Below, piece by piece: positions 25,189 to 38,090 of a stretch of 64,000 nt of DNA (position 1 is the first letter of the stretch; every line of letters begins with the position of its first letter). A program made the translations under genes and the position numbers. Under the pieces are notes generated by a model that worked only from the letters and a program-made list of their open reading frames with translations, had not been told where the DNA came from and made no database searches. This DNA is from Pyxicephalus adspersus (lineage: Eukaryota > Chordata > Amphibia > Anura > Pyxicephalidae): NCBI RefSeq assembly GCF_032062135.1, contig NC_092859.1:131394514-131458513 (forward strand). Direction: 5' to 3'.

Positions 25189-28100
25189 ATGGTCCTTCCC
25201 TGAAAACAGAAAATCAAGGCAATATTGTATTCCAGGCCCATATACATATGCCCCATTTACATATCCTACTTCCAATCACATACAAAACCTACTGTACTTT
25301 ATAGGAGTTACTGCATGTGCTGTTTTTAATTTCATTGTGAAGACTGTTGTACTGTAGTTGCCTATTATGTGACTGCCAAAAAAAAAAAATGTTATCTCTG
25401 TTCTTTCTACAGCCATGCCATAATGATTTTGTTTGAGATGATGAGAAAACTGGAATTCACTTTTGAGATTAAATTTTGCTAAACAATGCACAAACCATGT
25501 AGCATACCTGTTCAAAATCAATGACTAAGAATGTTGCTCTAAAATATGGATTTTGCAAGTGTTCTACATTACAGATAAACACCAGACCCACAAACTACTA
25601 TCCCACAATTTAAAATGGCGTGAAAGTATGTTAGGGAAAAAAGATGGAAGGTAATTGCTTAGGCATAGCTGTGGGATGCTACAAAAAGTCTCAAGGCTCT
25701 ATTCATAAACTTGTTAGCTACACTGTCTATATTTAGACCATATCTGTATCAGTGGATTATAACCTAAACTAATGAAAAATGTTTATACTCTGTTGTTTAT
25801 AAGGCTCATACTGTAGATAAAATTTAAAATAATCTAAAATGTAGTATTTGACAAGTGACAAAAATGCTCACTAAAGGGATGCTGGTACAGGGTTGCCTTC
25901 CACACAGCAATGTTTAAATGTTTCTTCTTTTCTAAGGGGAATTAAGAGGATAAATTGACTTTATTTCTCACTACACCAACAGACGGCTTTCTCCTCGCCT
26001 GCCTGGCCCTCAGCATCCTCCTGTATAATGCAGAGCTGATGGTCTTGGATTGAGTATCAGAGCTGAAGCTAGCCTGGCAGTGAAGAAAAGCTAAAACTAG
26101 TCTTCTGGTTTGCTTGCTAGTTCAAACTTAATGTACCCTATACAAGCTTTGTTTAAATCTAATGGAATATCAAGAGAGCAAAGAGAAGGTATGTATAAGC
26201 AGCAAGCAGTGAGTAACAGAGTGGAAAATATTCTTGGCCTTGTAAACAAATGCTTCAGATGTATATAAAATGAATTTGTTACCAATGCATTTCATTGGTA
26301 ATAGAAAAACAACTATACCATTCCTAATCTTCTACATATCTAATACGTATTATGTCAGGGTCATTGTTTTGTTTGAAGTTATCCTTCTATATTTAACATG
26401 GTTGTGAAAGATATAATCCAGCAAAATGCGTAATGATCTAAATATTCAGAACCCCATGTTACATGAATTTGTGGTTAAGAAAGAATTAACAGAAATCTAA
26501 CTAGTTCCAACAATACAAGGGTTCAGTGAAGCATTAGATTGGAATCACCTTGTAATAAACAATTTTTAACTGTAGGGTCTGACTTGAAAGTCTGACTCTC
26601 CTATCCACGGAGAGAACTCAACACCCAAAGGAAAATGTTCAAAGCCACAGAACTGGATCCAGTCCTGCATACGGCTCCTATTTATATGAAACCTCATGTG
26701 GATATTCTATTACAAAGAATCAGCAGTTTACCAATGGATCAATTAACATTAAGACAGGTATAGGTTTAATTGTACTTTAGTATTTATTCATCATCCATGA
26801 ATGTATTCAAATTAAGCTATTATGTTCAATTCAAGACCATTAGGAATGAGCACAAGCCACAAAGAGGAAATAAGTTAAAAAAATAAATTACCTCCCTGTG
26901 TATTGAGTTGTCCCTTGATATGTCCCTTTTTAAATAGGAAGTTTAATTATTAAGAATGTGCAACTTTATTTAGTTTTAAGCTTCTAGTTTTGAGATGGTT
27001 ATGATTTAGGTAATGAAACACGGCTTTACAATGCTCATTATAAGCAGTTTATTGTGACCATCACTTTACCACAGTACCTGGTATAAGGTATTTACCTATT
27101 CTGCTTCCTCCATTTCTGTTAGTGAGAAATCCTCCACTGAAGTGCTTTCCTAAACAATTTCAAAAGCAACCATCTGCAATGTTCCCTGATGCACTACTTG
27201 CCATTGGAACCCTAATAATAAAATATGTGAACCCAAATAAAAAATTGTAAATTCATTATTTGATATATGACCTTCTATACCTATAAACCTTTAAAATATT
27301 TTATAGCCTGTGGGCTGTCATGCTAATGAAAATTAGCAACTTGGTGTGGACTTTCAAGGTTCGTTCTGTCTTTAACTGTATTTTTTTGTGTGCTTTTAAA
27401 ACTGATCATTTGTGAGACTGCTAAAACATTCTAACACTGAAGCGTATGACATTGTCTATTGAGAAATAAATTGTGCATAAGAATGGGCAATAATGGTTAA
27501 AAAAAATTCTTGAAATTTCTTCAAAATCAAATCTTCAAATTCTTCATTATAGCTCATTCTCTATGTAGGAACTAAAAAAAAAGTATCAGGAGTTCAAAGA
27601 CGTTTTCTAGTAAACAGCACTGTACTACAAACAAACGTTTAGTGGCTTTATAAAAAAGGACAAATTTGCACTTTTGTGTTGTACACTAACCTAGATTCCA
27701 TATAGAACAAAAAGATTTGGTTACCATAACTGTAATGAAGGCTCTCAACTTATGGTTGGTTTTCTGTGGACCTAATGGCTGTAAGCCTAGGGAAAATGGA
27801 CAAAAATTGTCATTAATGAACCCTAACCTAGTCTGGCCACCGCAGGTCTCTCTATATCAGCTCAAGAGGGTGGTGCTTGCTTAGACATTCATGCTGTATT
27901 TTTTTTTATTCAAATACGAGTCTTTCAGAAGGTCAGATAAATGATTTTATTAGTGAGTGCCTATTCAGTACATTTGCTAAAATTATATTATTATTTACCA
28001 GTTGGTCATATGTTTAGCAACACCTACACAGAATGTGAACATTTTTGTGTAAAAGTTATTCATCTGAAAAAGTTGAAAACACAGAAACACATACAACAAA

Positions 28101-28470
28101 CTGTTAATGGTCAAATGCTGGATTCTAAAATGAAGCACAAATTACAAGGTCAAAACAATTCACACTAGCAATTTAAGATTTTAATTTAGGTCCAAGCTTA
28201 ACTTTAAAAAAAAGTTCTCCTGTGTTGTTTGTGGTTGCTTTTCTTTGGGTTATGGACAAGCAAGTTGCTCACATTAAGGCGAAAATGGAGGTATGCAACC
28301 TGATACAGAGTGCGCTTAACTATTACAAATATTTGGCAAAAGGTATCTTACAGAAATCTGTTTTTTTCAAGACGAGTAGTTTATTTAGACACTATCTGCA
28401 TAGGGATGTTATGTTTTCCCTATGTTAGTGGGCGTTGTCAGTGGTCAGTCCTAAAGAACCTACAGGTAGG

Positions 28471-28805
28471 TTAAAGCAGAACTAAACCCCGTATTACTCA
28501 CAAGTCCCTGTTCCCCCACAGGGCACCAACATCTTCTTCTTTCCTGGCTTCCTTCTTGCAATAACTGGCCATCTTGAGTGGCCGAGTCGGGATGATTTAA
28601 CTCCTGCACATGCAGAGGAAGCCAGGAATGCCGGGTATCCTGGCAACCAAAGTTGATCCTGCACATGTGCAACATTTTCCCAGAAACCCAGAGTGATCAG
28701 GCAGGTAAGACACATTACTGCAGAGAGGCCATGATCTGTCCCTTTTTGTAATATTGGCCTGCCTGATCAAGCATTTGTAAAAGTGAAATTTTAGTTTCAC
28801 TTTAA
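28471..28805. mobile_element. Palindrome-ended repeat family D, copy 2
   Basis: Ends TTAAAGCAGAACTAAA and TTTAGTTTCACTTTAA are imperfect inverted repeats. The interior has CCACAGGGCACCAACATCTTC, GGAAGCCAGGAATGC and ACTGCAGAGAGGCCATG. It is inverted relative to copy 3 at 32879. Overlapping - strand ORFs of 71-90 residues are artefacts of this repeat. Confidence 0.7.
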
Positions 28806-28849
28806 GGGACTTACACCCAATATTAGTCATAGCCTTTGTGTAATATGTC

Positions 28850-29095
28850 TTTAGACCAGTGTGTCTCAAATAGAATTCTTCCAGAGTTTGCTAGCGGATG
28901 CTTGAGCAATTTGTGACACTTTGGTCAGATTGACAGATACCAAGGATCTTTTTGCTTATCTGGTGGTAGCCTTCCCAATTGTTAAAAATTAGACATTCTT
29001 CCCACTGCCATTACTGTTGATATAGTAATTATAGCAGGGGTTTCCTGAAGACCTGAACATTGTTTCAAGGTGTTCCCGTTAAAAAGTTTAATACT
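28850..29095 (+). repeat. Dispersed repeat family C, copy 2
   Basis: Contains TTCTTCCAGAGTTTGCTAGC, CTTGAGCAATTTGTGACAC, GGATCTTTTTGCTTATCTGG, CATTCTTCCCACTGCC and AGCAGGGGTTTCCTGAAGAC in the same order as copies at 13990 and 57635. Confidence 0.65.
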
Positions 29096-29803
29096 GCTTT
29101 AGACTGTAAGTTCTTTTAAGGGCATGACTGATTTACTGGTCATTTGTTTGATGTAAACTATTAAAGCATATATGTAAATATTAGTAATCCTATGTGGTTA
29201 ACATGACATATTATAAACCAAAATATTTATTGTCACGAAGACAAGCACAGTTGCATGCTGCTCTCTTGAATATTTAGTAGGTAAAGTGTATGTCAAACTG
29301 AAAAAAAATGGCATATGTGCAATTTATCAACCATTTTATAGCAATGATGCAGTCTAATTATGGTTACCATCTAGTGAACACGAAATTGTGTAGAATAAAT
29401 TTTATATTGCATTTTTAAAATAAATTTTGTTGGGGATCATTTTAATGCGCAGTCTAAAAAAGTTGACGTTTTTATTCAGACTAAATTTGTACCAGTATCA
29501 GTTTGGAGTTCTGAATTTTCTAAACATTTAAATAGCTGTGAATATGCCGTACAAGCTGACATAGATTCGTTATGTCTTGTGTTTTTATACTAAAAAGAAT
29601 TGTTATACGTTTAAAATAATAGAAATTACAAATATTTGCTGTAAAATTGATTGCTACAAAGAGATTAAAAGATTTTTAAAAATGTCAATGAATGCAATTA
29701 CGTGTTTATTAAAAGGTCACCTGTTGTCTGTGGAAGTACTATGTAAATCTTAGGATAGATGGAATGAAATTAAATGCTAGTAAAACACACAAACATTATA
29801 TAC

Positions 29804-29806
<3 letters not shown>

Positions 29807-29844
<38 letters not shown>
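29807..29844. repeat. (TA)n microsatellite
   Basis: An uninterrupted TA dinucleotide run of about 38 bp inside the FGF7 intron. Confidence 0.95.
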
Positions 29845-29846
<2 letters not shown>

Positions 29847-30641
29847 ATATTTCAGTGTGCAGAGATGAAGGTTCACAATTAGGAGAGTCAGTCAATGCTA
29901 CCTGGTATCAGACCTAAACTAGGAAACTGTCAACTTCATTTGTTGTTCCTCCATCAACACCTTGCAGCTGCTAAAGCCGCAAAGGTAGAGATGCTGCTTT
30001 TTTTTCAACTTTTTACAAAACCCTAGTCTTTGAGAGTAATTTCTGCTTAAATCACACTGTACTGGCCAATAGCATTGATCATCAATGCAAAGTTTTAAAC
30101 TATTACAAAGTTGCAAAGCTTTAGAAATTGTATTACAAATCCTAGACTGTTCTGTGATCTTTTGTTGGCTGAACTTTTTATATACTTTTTTCATACACAA
30201 AATAAATATTCAAATTTATTGGAAAATTAATTTACTATGACTTGCAGAAGAAGCAGAATTTTAGCGTTCCAATAAAAGGAGCAAAAAAAATTGCAGAAAA
30301 ATATAGTCCAAAAAGCAATACTTACTTTATTTTGGAAAGAGTATTTATTAGCCATGTTATTGGCAAACCCACAAAAACCTGAAATGTAAAATCTATTAAG
30401 GTATTAGGCATGAGTGTATTTTTGTACTTCACAAATGCAAGTATTTATTTTATTTTTTTTCATACATTTTTCATAGTGGTAAATATACAGAAACTCCATA
30501 TATTTTATAGTGAAAATGTGCTAGAATAGAAATTTTACAGAAGCCTTGTGTATGATTGGTACTTCTCATTAGCTTAAAGTATAGACATTACCATCTTCAT
30601 GTAGAAAGTTTGTAAGCAGCACAAAATTGCAATACTCAGCC

Positions 30642-30992
30642 AAAAAACTAAGCCCCCTGTCTAATATTGTGTAGGTTCCCCTTTGCCATAACAGCTTTGA
30701 TATGATATCTGGCATCATGATGTTAGCATCAATTTCTATAACTCACACCTCCACTGTTGGGATGAACACTTTGTGCTGATACCTTTGCTCTCATAACCTG
30801 GTTAAATGTTTTCAACAATTTATGCTACAGTAGCATATTTTAAAATCAGACCAGCCATGGGCACCGATGACCCTGCCCCAGGTTCACAGTTGTTCTTACT
30901 TGGACCATTTCTTGTAGGGACTAACAACACTGACGTGCTCAGACCCAGTTATCTAACAATCATTAATTTGGCTCTTATCAAAATTGACTAGA
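30642..30992 (-). pseudogene. Tc1/mariner transposase relic C, internally deleted
   Basis: Reverse-orientation Tc1-like relic. The 3' part (AAGCCCCCTGTCTAATATTG, GATATCTGGCATCATGATGT) is joined to the 5' helix-turn-helix part (TTTATGCTACAGTAGC, CAGACCAGCCATGGGC, CTTGGACCATTTCTTGTAGG) with the catalytic middle missing. The join lies near 30755-30770. Reading frames are broken. Confidence 0.75.
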
Positions 30993-31062
30993 TACTGCAA
31001 ATTGGTTTTGCTACTTTCAATACATCACCTTAAATGAATGACTGTTTCTGTACTGTCTAATA

Positions 31063-31425
31063 CAGGGGTCAGCAAACTCCGGCCTTTAGGCCGGATACGG
31101 CCTAGCTGGTAGTTTGTTCTGGCCTAACGCCCCCTGGCCGATCCGGCCTAATGCCGGCCGGCAACCCGCGGCTCCAGAGGAGTGGAACGGCCAGGGGGCG
31201 TTAGGAACTAAAGGAGCTGTCGGCCGCCCCTTTGCAGTTCCCTATTTACCGCGGCCGGCGTTGATACTTCCGCCGCCGCGGTAAATAGGAAAAGCTCCCT
31301 GAAGGTAAATCCCTCTCTTTTGCAATGCATACGGAGGAGAGGGATTTCCCCTTCAGGGGGCGTTCCCTAGTGGTGAGCGGAGCCATTATGGCGGGTCCAG
31401 CCTAGTGTGCTCCCGCCCACCCCTG
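31063..31425. mobile_element. GC-rich non-autonomous hAT element
   Basis: Terminal inverted repeats CAGGGGTCAGCAAACTCC and CCCGCCCACCCCTG give CAGGGGT...ACCCCTG ends. They are flanked by 8-bp sequences GTCTAATA (31055-31062) and ATCTAACA (31426-31433), matching at six of eight positions, as expected for hAT. The 363-bp interior is strikingly GC- and CpG-rich and holds nested inverted repeats, such as GTAAATAGG with CCTATTTAC and GGCCAGGGGGCGTTAGG with its partner. It encodes no protein. Confidence 0.85.
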
Positions 31426-32878
31426 ATCTAACATATTCTTTTGATAGGTGCTAGTTATTCACTTCACAGTGGTTTTAATTATTTGCCTAAATTTCATTGC
31501 TGAAAACTTATATCTGAGCAAACATTAAGAGAAATTTAGGAATGTTCTAAACCAGTTACTTTGATATTGTAAAGATGTTGGTAATGTTGGGATCTTATAT
31601 GCTTAAGAATTGAAATCCCAGACTGCCAAAAAATACCTAGTTCTTCACAACTTTTAATACTATCATATTGGCAAATTTAAAAAAATGCATATTTATTAGG
31701 TATTTTAAACCAAATCTGTTAGAGCAATAACTTTCCTTAATGTGTGAAAGGGTATAGGCTTAAATTACTGAGGGATAAATTAGCAGGCATTCAATAACTG
31801 AAATAATTTCTCTACTTTTTAAAGCAATGAAAATTTACCAGGTAAACTTCGGTCACAACTAAAATTGCAACATTGCATTACGAAGTTTAGCTGCCTAGTA
31901 ATTAGGTTGATCTTTCAAATGCTGATATTCTTCATTGCTATTCTGCATTAGTCCGCTTTTGTTTGTAATCTGGTTATGCACCTGCTGACAGCTTAAAGCT
32001 AGAACATCTTACCTGCTGCTATCCATATACAGTAAAAGAGAAAAGAAAAAAGACATAGCTCACTGTCACCAATATAGCTCACTGTCACTTATACCTGCAA
32101 CTGAAGTTTGAATGTGTCTGAAATTACATGGAGCAAAGACAGAGTTGATTATGCATACTCCAGAAAGTACACTAATAAAACCTTCATACTAATCCCCTAC
32201 AGAAATGGAGTGTTCTTATTAAGCAGAGAATGACACTAAACTTAGATTAGGGTAAATTATCTAACTTTCTTACTTCAGCTTAGTTTCTGTATTTATTGGG
32301 TATTGTTAACTGAATGTTGTCTGGAATGAGTCTTTACAGTCAAAACTATATACAGTATAAACAAAAACACACCTGTCCTTCAGTCAATAAAGCACAGGTG
32401 GGAATGTAAAGTGCAACACATAAAAGAAATATAGCGTGTGCTGAGGCTCATTATGCACTCTACAAAATAAATGGACTGCTGTAATGCAATGCATGCATAG
32501 GTGTGAACAGAACAGAGATATTGTAATAATTGAATAGTAGTTGGTAATTGGTAATTCAGGGTCACTACATGACAACAAGCAAAGCACAAAAAAGATGCCT
32601 ACATCATTAACAAAACTAGTAGGGAAATACATTTATATTTTGGAAAGCAATGCTGGGTAGTAGCAATTGTCATACAAATTGCTATAGGATTTAAATTCCT
32701 AATGTGTTTTAAAGGCTTAATCACACTTTTGCGGTTTAAAACAAATGCATGTTTATTAGGTGTTTTAAACATGTTATGGTATGATTTGTTATTTCTCTTT
32801 TGCCTTTAATGACAATGTCTAGGGACTACCACTTTTGAAAAGTGTTGATTTTCTGTGTGTGCCTGGCTTCAGTACACT

Positions 32879-33260
32879 TAAAGCAAAACTAAAGTTCCAC
32901 TTTTAAAATTTGCCAGATATATACTTTATTGCAGAAAGGGACAGGCAATATCCTTTTGCAGCAAGCATTCTTACCTACCTGATCACTCAGGTAAAAATGT
33001 GGAAATGTCATAATTGCTGAGCTGCACAGCTTAACATTGAATTCCAGGTTACCCGAAATTCCTGTCTTATCCTGCAGTTGCCAGTACAGGATAAACTCCC
33101 ACACAGGCCAATCAAGTACTTACAAGCAGTTACATCATCCCAGCCTTGCCAATAAAGATGGCCAAAAATTGAATTTAGGAAAAGAAAAAGGAAGAAGATG
33201 GCGGGGTCCTGCGATGGAATGGGGACAGGTGAGTATAGCAGAATTCAGTTTTGCTTTAAG
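32879..33260. mobile_element. Palindrome-ended repeat family D, copy 3
   Basis: The ends TTAAAGCAAAACTAAAG and CAGTTTTGCTTTAA are inverted repeats. The interior TTTATTGCAGAAAGGGACAG, CTACCTGATCACTCAGG and GAAGAAGATGGCGGGGTCC is the reverse complement of the corresponding parts of copies 1 and 2. No host exon is implied by the ATGGCGG motif. Confidence 0.7.
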
Positions 33261-34787
33261 TTACAAATCTAGAACAAGCATGCTGTAACTGAAGGCCAGT
33301 AAAATGATTGAATTCCTTATTCTTATATTTATTGGTTTAAAAAGAAGTAAAGCCATAGCATCTACATGACAGCTAGGCAACTTACATTTACAAATGAGAG
33401 GTCATCAATGGCACCCCCAAAGATTACTTGAGAGAAACAATAAGCTAAATTGTTGGATGATCATCAGTGTGCGTTGGGGTGCCATTTAACGTGAACATCA
33501 TGCAGTAAATTGCACATTATTACAATTCACATCAAAGTGAGATTCATGCAAAACATGGGAAAGTGTTATTTGGCTCATAGAGTTCAGCTTTAAACTTGGT
33601 AAATTGGCAATTAATTGATAATTACAAATAGTTCTGTATTACTAAATGTTTATTTATGTAACCCATAATCATGGTAAATTTATACAACTTAGCCTGTGGG
33701 TTTAATTCCCACCAATGACCTTTGTTTATTGTATGCAGAGTTGTATGTTTTCCCTGTTTCCTGGTTTTCTTCACATACATTGGTGTATCCCCATAAGGTA
33801 AATACAGACTTGAATGATAATTAGACCCAACCAAAGTTGCCTGGTATTTCAGTGTTACCGTTGCATTTTATTTAATTATAAACTGATATGATGGGAATGA
33901 CTGATATGAATGAATTGATGATATATATCAAAACAAAACAAACATTTTAAAATTAAATATTCAAAGTCTTACCGTACTAAAAGAAAAAAGATTAATTAGG
34001 TTAAACAGATATAAAAAAGTGAACAGTACTTAATAAATGGTAATCTTCACATGCATAAATCACTGCACAATCCTATCAGTTTTCAGTGCCCAGTGAGGTC
34101 AAGCAGTAGCTTTATCTTACTGAAAGCACAATACACAGCGGTCTGTTTTCTATCATTTACACATACTAGAATTTCTGTTTTTCTTTGGAGGTGATATAGG
34201 TAGATGTTTGTTAATCACTTTCTCACTGTGCATCTTTTTCACAACAGCATCATTTTTTTGTTCATCATGTTATAATAAAACGATATAGGCTACATAAATA
34301 CTTTATTTAAATACTTTATTGGCTCAATGCAAACGGGGTTCTATATAGAAAAACATGAGACAAAAATTGAATAAATATGGATTGGTTAAAGAAATTAGAC
34401 ACCTTGTTTCAATTTCATTATGAGCATCAACTACATTTTTGTTCCCAAGTTCTTTTTCATTATTTTCACCCTTAGTTGAGGCTTAGCTATATTAGAGATG
34501 TTTCATCATGTTACTGTACGAAAAAACCTTTTCTCTGCTCTTCGGAATGACTGGTTTTAAATCTGACTGTAATCAGCCAATAAACCCATAGTCACGAATG
34601 ATCAGGTCCTTGATTCAATAAATTATGTGTTTATACATATACTTCATAAACAGTAGTCAATAATATGAAAGTCAGCTTTCTGCCACAGGAAAAGAAACTT
34701 GGTAAAAAAAACTAACCATTTCAATCAATAGCATTTAAGCAGGCCAAAAAAAGATCTAAAGACTATTAATTGTTTTATATTTTGCAG

Positions 34788-34891
34788 GTATTCTGGAAAT
34801 CAGAACAGTAACAGTCGGAATTGTTGCAATCAAAGGAGTACGAAGTGACTATTTTCTTGCTATGAACAAGTCTGGAAAGCTCTATGGAAAG
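34788..34891 (+). CDS. FGF7: FGF7 coding exon 2
   Basis: 104 nt between TTTTGCAG (ending at 34787) and AAG|GTAACA. It joins in phase 1 to exon 4946-5231 and encodes residues 96-130, [20 protein letters not shown] onward. This is the beta-trefoil core that includes part of the receptor-binding surface in the family. It ends GKLYGK, the first half of the FGF signature that continues in the next exon. 104-nt middle exons are typical of FGF genes. Confidence 0.97.
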
Positions 34892-36342
34892 GTAACAAAT
34901 ATAACTAAATGTGGCAAAATAGTTGTATGCTAATATTTTACTAACCAGTAATACAAGGGGGTTACAATTCTACTATAATTGTCAAAAAAGCCCTGTGCTC
35001 ACTTGCCTTGTATTGCATTAGGACCAGTTTAATTTTTACCCCACTGCATTTATGGTTTTGTGCTATGTGGTGCACTACAAGCACATGCTTGCAAGGTGTG
35101 TTGTGGTGCATTCAAAAAAGTTCAATACCACAAATCTTACGTAGCAATGTGTTGTGGCAACGGAGTGTTACTACAATGTCCCACTTTATAGTCTGTCATA
35201 AGCAGTAATGGTAGCCATTAATTTACTAATGCACATATTTATCTACATTTTGATCCAATATTTAATCTTAATTAAAAAACAACAGCATAAATAACCCACA
35301 ATGTTTGACTCTCCTCTTGACTTTTAAGTTTAAGAAACCCTAAAAAAGGGTCCTTAAAAACAGTCACCTGACTATTTGTAAAGGCAGCACTGTGGATCAG
35401 AGGTTAGCACTCTGGCAGTGCTAAGTTCCAGGTTCGAATATCTGTGAGGTCACTATCTGCATGTTATCACCGTGTTTCCGTGGGTTTCCTCCCACATTCC
35501 AAAAACATGCCGTTAGATTTATTGGCTTCCCTTTAAAATTGCCCTTAGTCTGGATTAAAGACATATGACTATGGTCCGGACATTAGATTGTGAGCCCCTT
35601 GGAGGGACAGCTAGTGACATGGCTTTGGAAGTGCTGCGTATTATGTTAGTGCTATAAATACTGTATTATAATAATAATAATAATACTTCAATACCGAAAA
35701 TCTGTGCAGAACCTGGCACTTAAGAACAGATCTGAGGAACCCTGCCTTAAATAAACAAGACATAGAATTCAATTGCTTTCTAACAGACAGGTATTAAACC
35801 CTTCTCTACCCTATCCAAAACTAAAGAAAAACTTTTGGCTATAAACAATTTTTATAGAAAATCTTTACGCTCTTGGAAAAATAGTTGCCATGATGAAAAT
35901 ATAACTTCCTTATTTTCTGAGTCACTGACCCAGAAAAAGCATGCAGATCAGGTTCTTTGACTTCTGTCTTTATTTCTGAATGCTTATTCCAGGTCAGGAA
36001 CTCCAAAATTGTTCAGGCTAGAATCATCTCAGAAATTGCCATTTTCAGAACAAGGTGCGTACAACCATCAGAATAACACTAAATATTTTTAAGGGTTTTA
36101 CAAAAGCTGGTTGAAATTTTACAAATGTTTCTAAAAAAAAAAAACAGTGATCAGCAATACTCCTTAGATGAGTATTCAGAAGCTGACACCATTGTAGACT
36201 AGGCCTCACATAATGTGAAAAAACATTTACAACAGTATAGGGCAGTGAAACGGCATAATAAGTTAGTATTTACTACAGGAGGTTATATGTGGCCATACTA
36301 CATGCAAATGCTCTTTTGTTGAGTATTTTTTTTATGTTTCAG
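34892..36342 (+). other. FGF7: FGF7 intron between coding exons 2 and 3
   Basis: Phase-0 intron of about 1.45 kb, from GTAACA to a T-rich tract ending TTTCAG. It contains the SINE at 35383-35690 and otherwise nothing recognisable. Confidence 0.95.
35383..35690 (+). mobile_element. tRNA-derived SINE, full-length copy 2
   Basis: Head GGCAGCACTGTGGATCAGAG, good B box GGTTCGAATAT, conserved middle GTTTCCTCCCACATTCC and AAAAACATGCCGTTAG, then TAGATTGTGAGCCCCTTGGA, GCTGCGTATTATGTTAG and a TAATAATAATAAT tail. It lies in the second FGF7 intron in sense orientation. Confidence 0.88.
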
Positions 36343-36537
36343 AAATTGTGCAATGAAGACTGCAACTTTAAAGAGTTGATCCAAGAGAACAAATACAACA
36401 CATATGCATCAGCCCAGTGGACACATAATGGAAAAGAGATGTTTGTTGCATTGAACAATAAAGGGTCGGCAATTAAGGGAAAGAAATCCAAGAAAGAAAA
36501 CAAAAGTTCCCACTTCCTTCCAGTGCACATGTCCTAA
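36343..36537 (+). CDS. FGF7: FGF7 coding exon 3 (C-terminal)
   Basis: 195 nt after the acceptor GTTTCAG (36342), encoding residues 131-194 and the stop [15 protein letters not shown] completes the FGF signature begun in the previous exon; [13 protein letters not shown] and MFVALNNKG are FGF7-typical. The basic cluster [10 protein letters not shown] fits the heparin-binding site. The end HFLPVHMS matches the family's position and length. No anomalies. Confidence 0.97.
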   Translation, partial: KLCNEDCNFKELIQENKYNTYASAQWTHNGKEMFVALNNKGSAIKGKKSKKENKSSHFLPVHMS

Positions 36538-37452
36538 CTGTTGTCCACCAGTTCCAGCAGAAAATATATATATATATATATTTTATTTTAATAATAATAT
36601 TAATAATGAAACATACAAAAGATACAAGCAAAAAAAAAAAAAAAAGCTGGATCTACTACTGAAAATCCAAACAAGCTGGACTTGCGCATGAACTTGGACT
36701 TAAATGGACTTCTGCTCAAAAATATACAAGGAAAAAGTAAATAATTTAGCCAAACAAGAAATACCTAAATTCAAGATGTAAAAATTTTGAAACGTTGTAA
36801 AAACATATGTAGTCATAATCCTGGGGTATTATTTTTTTTTTGTTAAATTATCCCAAAAGAAGGAGGATTGACTTGATCATCTGATGATTTATATTTAAAA
36901 TAAAATCTGCTTGTCAAATATGGCTGCTATAAAAAATATTTTTGTGATTTTTTTTTATATTTTAAAAGAGCAGATAGTGTTATGTAAAATATGTCGGACT
37001 ATGGCTGCTGGAATGATGTCAGATTTTCAAGTCAATTCTGCATGTAGACATTGAGCGGTACCTAAATGATTCTTTGTGAAGAAACTGTATGCACAATAAT
37101 ATAATATTAAGAAAACATAATATTTTACCTTTGTGACTATGGCATTCAAATTAAAATGTATTTATCAAATGAGGATATACCATTTGTTATTTACTCCTCA
37201 CTTATAGGAATGCCAGATGCTGCTCATATTTTAAACCAACAGTACTACAAATTCATTACTCGCTTGTCTATGTGCAGTTTGGTCTACATATGAGAACATC
37301 AATTTCTTGCAATACCGACTTAATAAAAGCATTTCAGTTATATGAAAAATATCTTGTTAAATCATGCCTTTGATTATAAAGAAAAATATATATAAATCAG
37401 TTGCAGGCATTATCGAGGGTCATTACCAGTAAATCTAGATCCTAACAATAAA
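36538..37452 (+). other. FGF7: FGF7 3' UTR (end uncertain)
   Basis: AT-rich sequence after the stop codon. Candidate polyadenylation signals AATAAA lie at 37322-37327 and 37447-37452, with others closer to the stop. A short TA run is at 36564-36580 and a poly-A tract at 36630-36645. Which signal is used cannot be decided from sequence alone. Confidence 0.55.
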
Positions 37453-38025
37453 GTGTTTGTAAACCCAAACAACTTTTACACTCCTGATTGGGGTACAAAT
37501 AAAACAATTAAAATGCAAACATGGAGCTCCTTCCTTTATCCTACAACATAGGTCTTGGCATTGAACGCAAGATTTTTAGTTGCTTTTAATGCCAGGAAAA
37601 AGGTTTATTTTCTTTTAAATTCTTTTTTTAAAATAATAACAGGTATGACTGTGAATAAATACATGTATTTATGATCCAAATGGTAGATTATCTGGAGAAA
37701 TGTTTCCTGGTAAAAGCAGACAACCATCTAAAATGCATAAAACAAGTTGTTAAATAATATGTTTTCAGAACCTTAACCTGTATCTAAAGTCAAAATAAGG
37801 TAGCATATAAACCCTGTTGAGTTTTTGTTGTTGTGTGTTCTTGTTCAGGAGATTCCCTCTCCAAATGTGTCCTAGATACCGGGGACTAGTGAAGAAAATC
37901 CAAAATTTTGAGCAAACACTAAAACTAAAAGGACTAGATGGGACATCTTTCAAAAGGAGATGAAGAAAATATTCTTCACTTTGGTGACGCTGCCTCTCTG
38001 CTAGTTGGGCCTACGGACTTTAAAT

Positions 38026-38086
38026 ATTATTATTTATTTATAAAGGGCCAACATATGCAGTAATGTACATTAAATAGAGGAAAATT
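38026..38086 (-). repeat. SINE tail fragment
   Basis: ATTATTATTTATTTATAAAG, then GCCAACATATGCAGTAATG, a diverged reverse complement of the SINE 3' end. It lies directly beside MITE A copy 4. Confidence 0.5.
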
Positions 38087-38090
38087 AATT

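Larger units (their letters stand above)
5232..34787 (+). other. FGF7: FGF7 intron between coding exons 1 and 2 (about 29.6 kb)
   Basis: Bounded by GTAAGT at 5232 and TTTTGCAG at 34787, phase 1. It is filled by repeats listed separately. Stretches with no recognisable feature include about 5300-7350, 7500-9590, 10260-11860, 13350-13980, 17700-19140, 22070-23260, 25200-28460, 29100-29800, 31440-32870 and 33270-34780. These are AT-rich, with no convincing exon on either strand. The 3' exons of FAM227B could be hidden here, but I could not find them. Confidence 0.85.
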
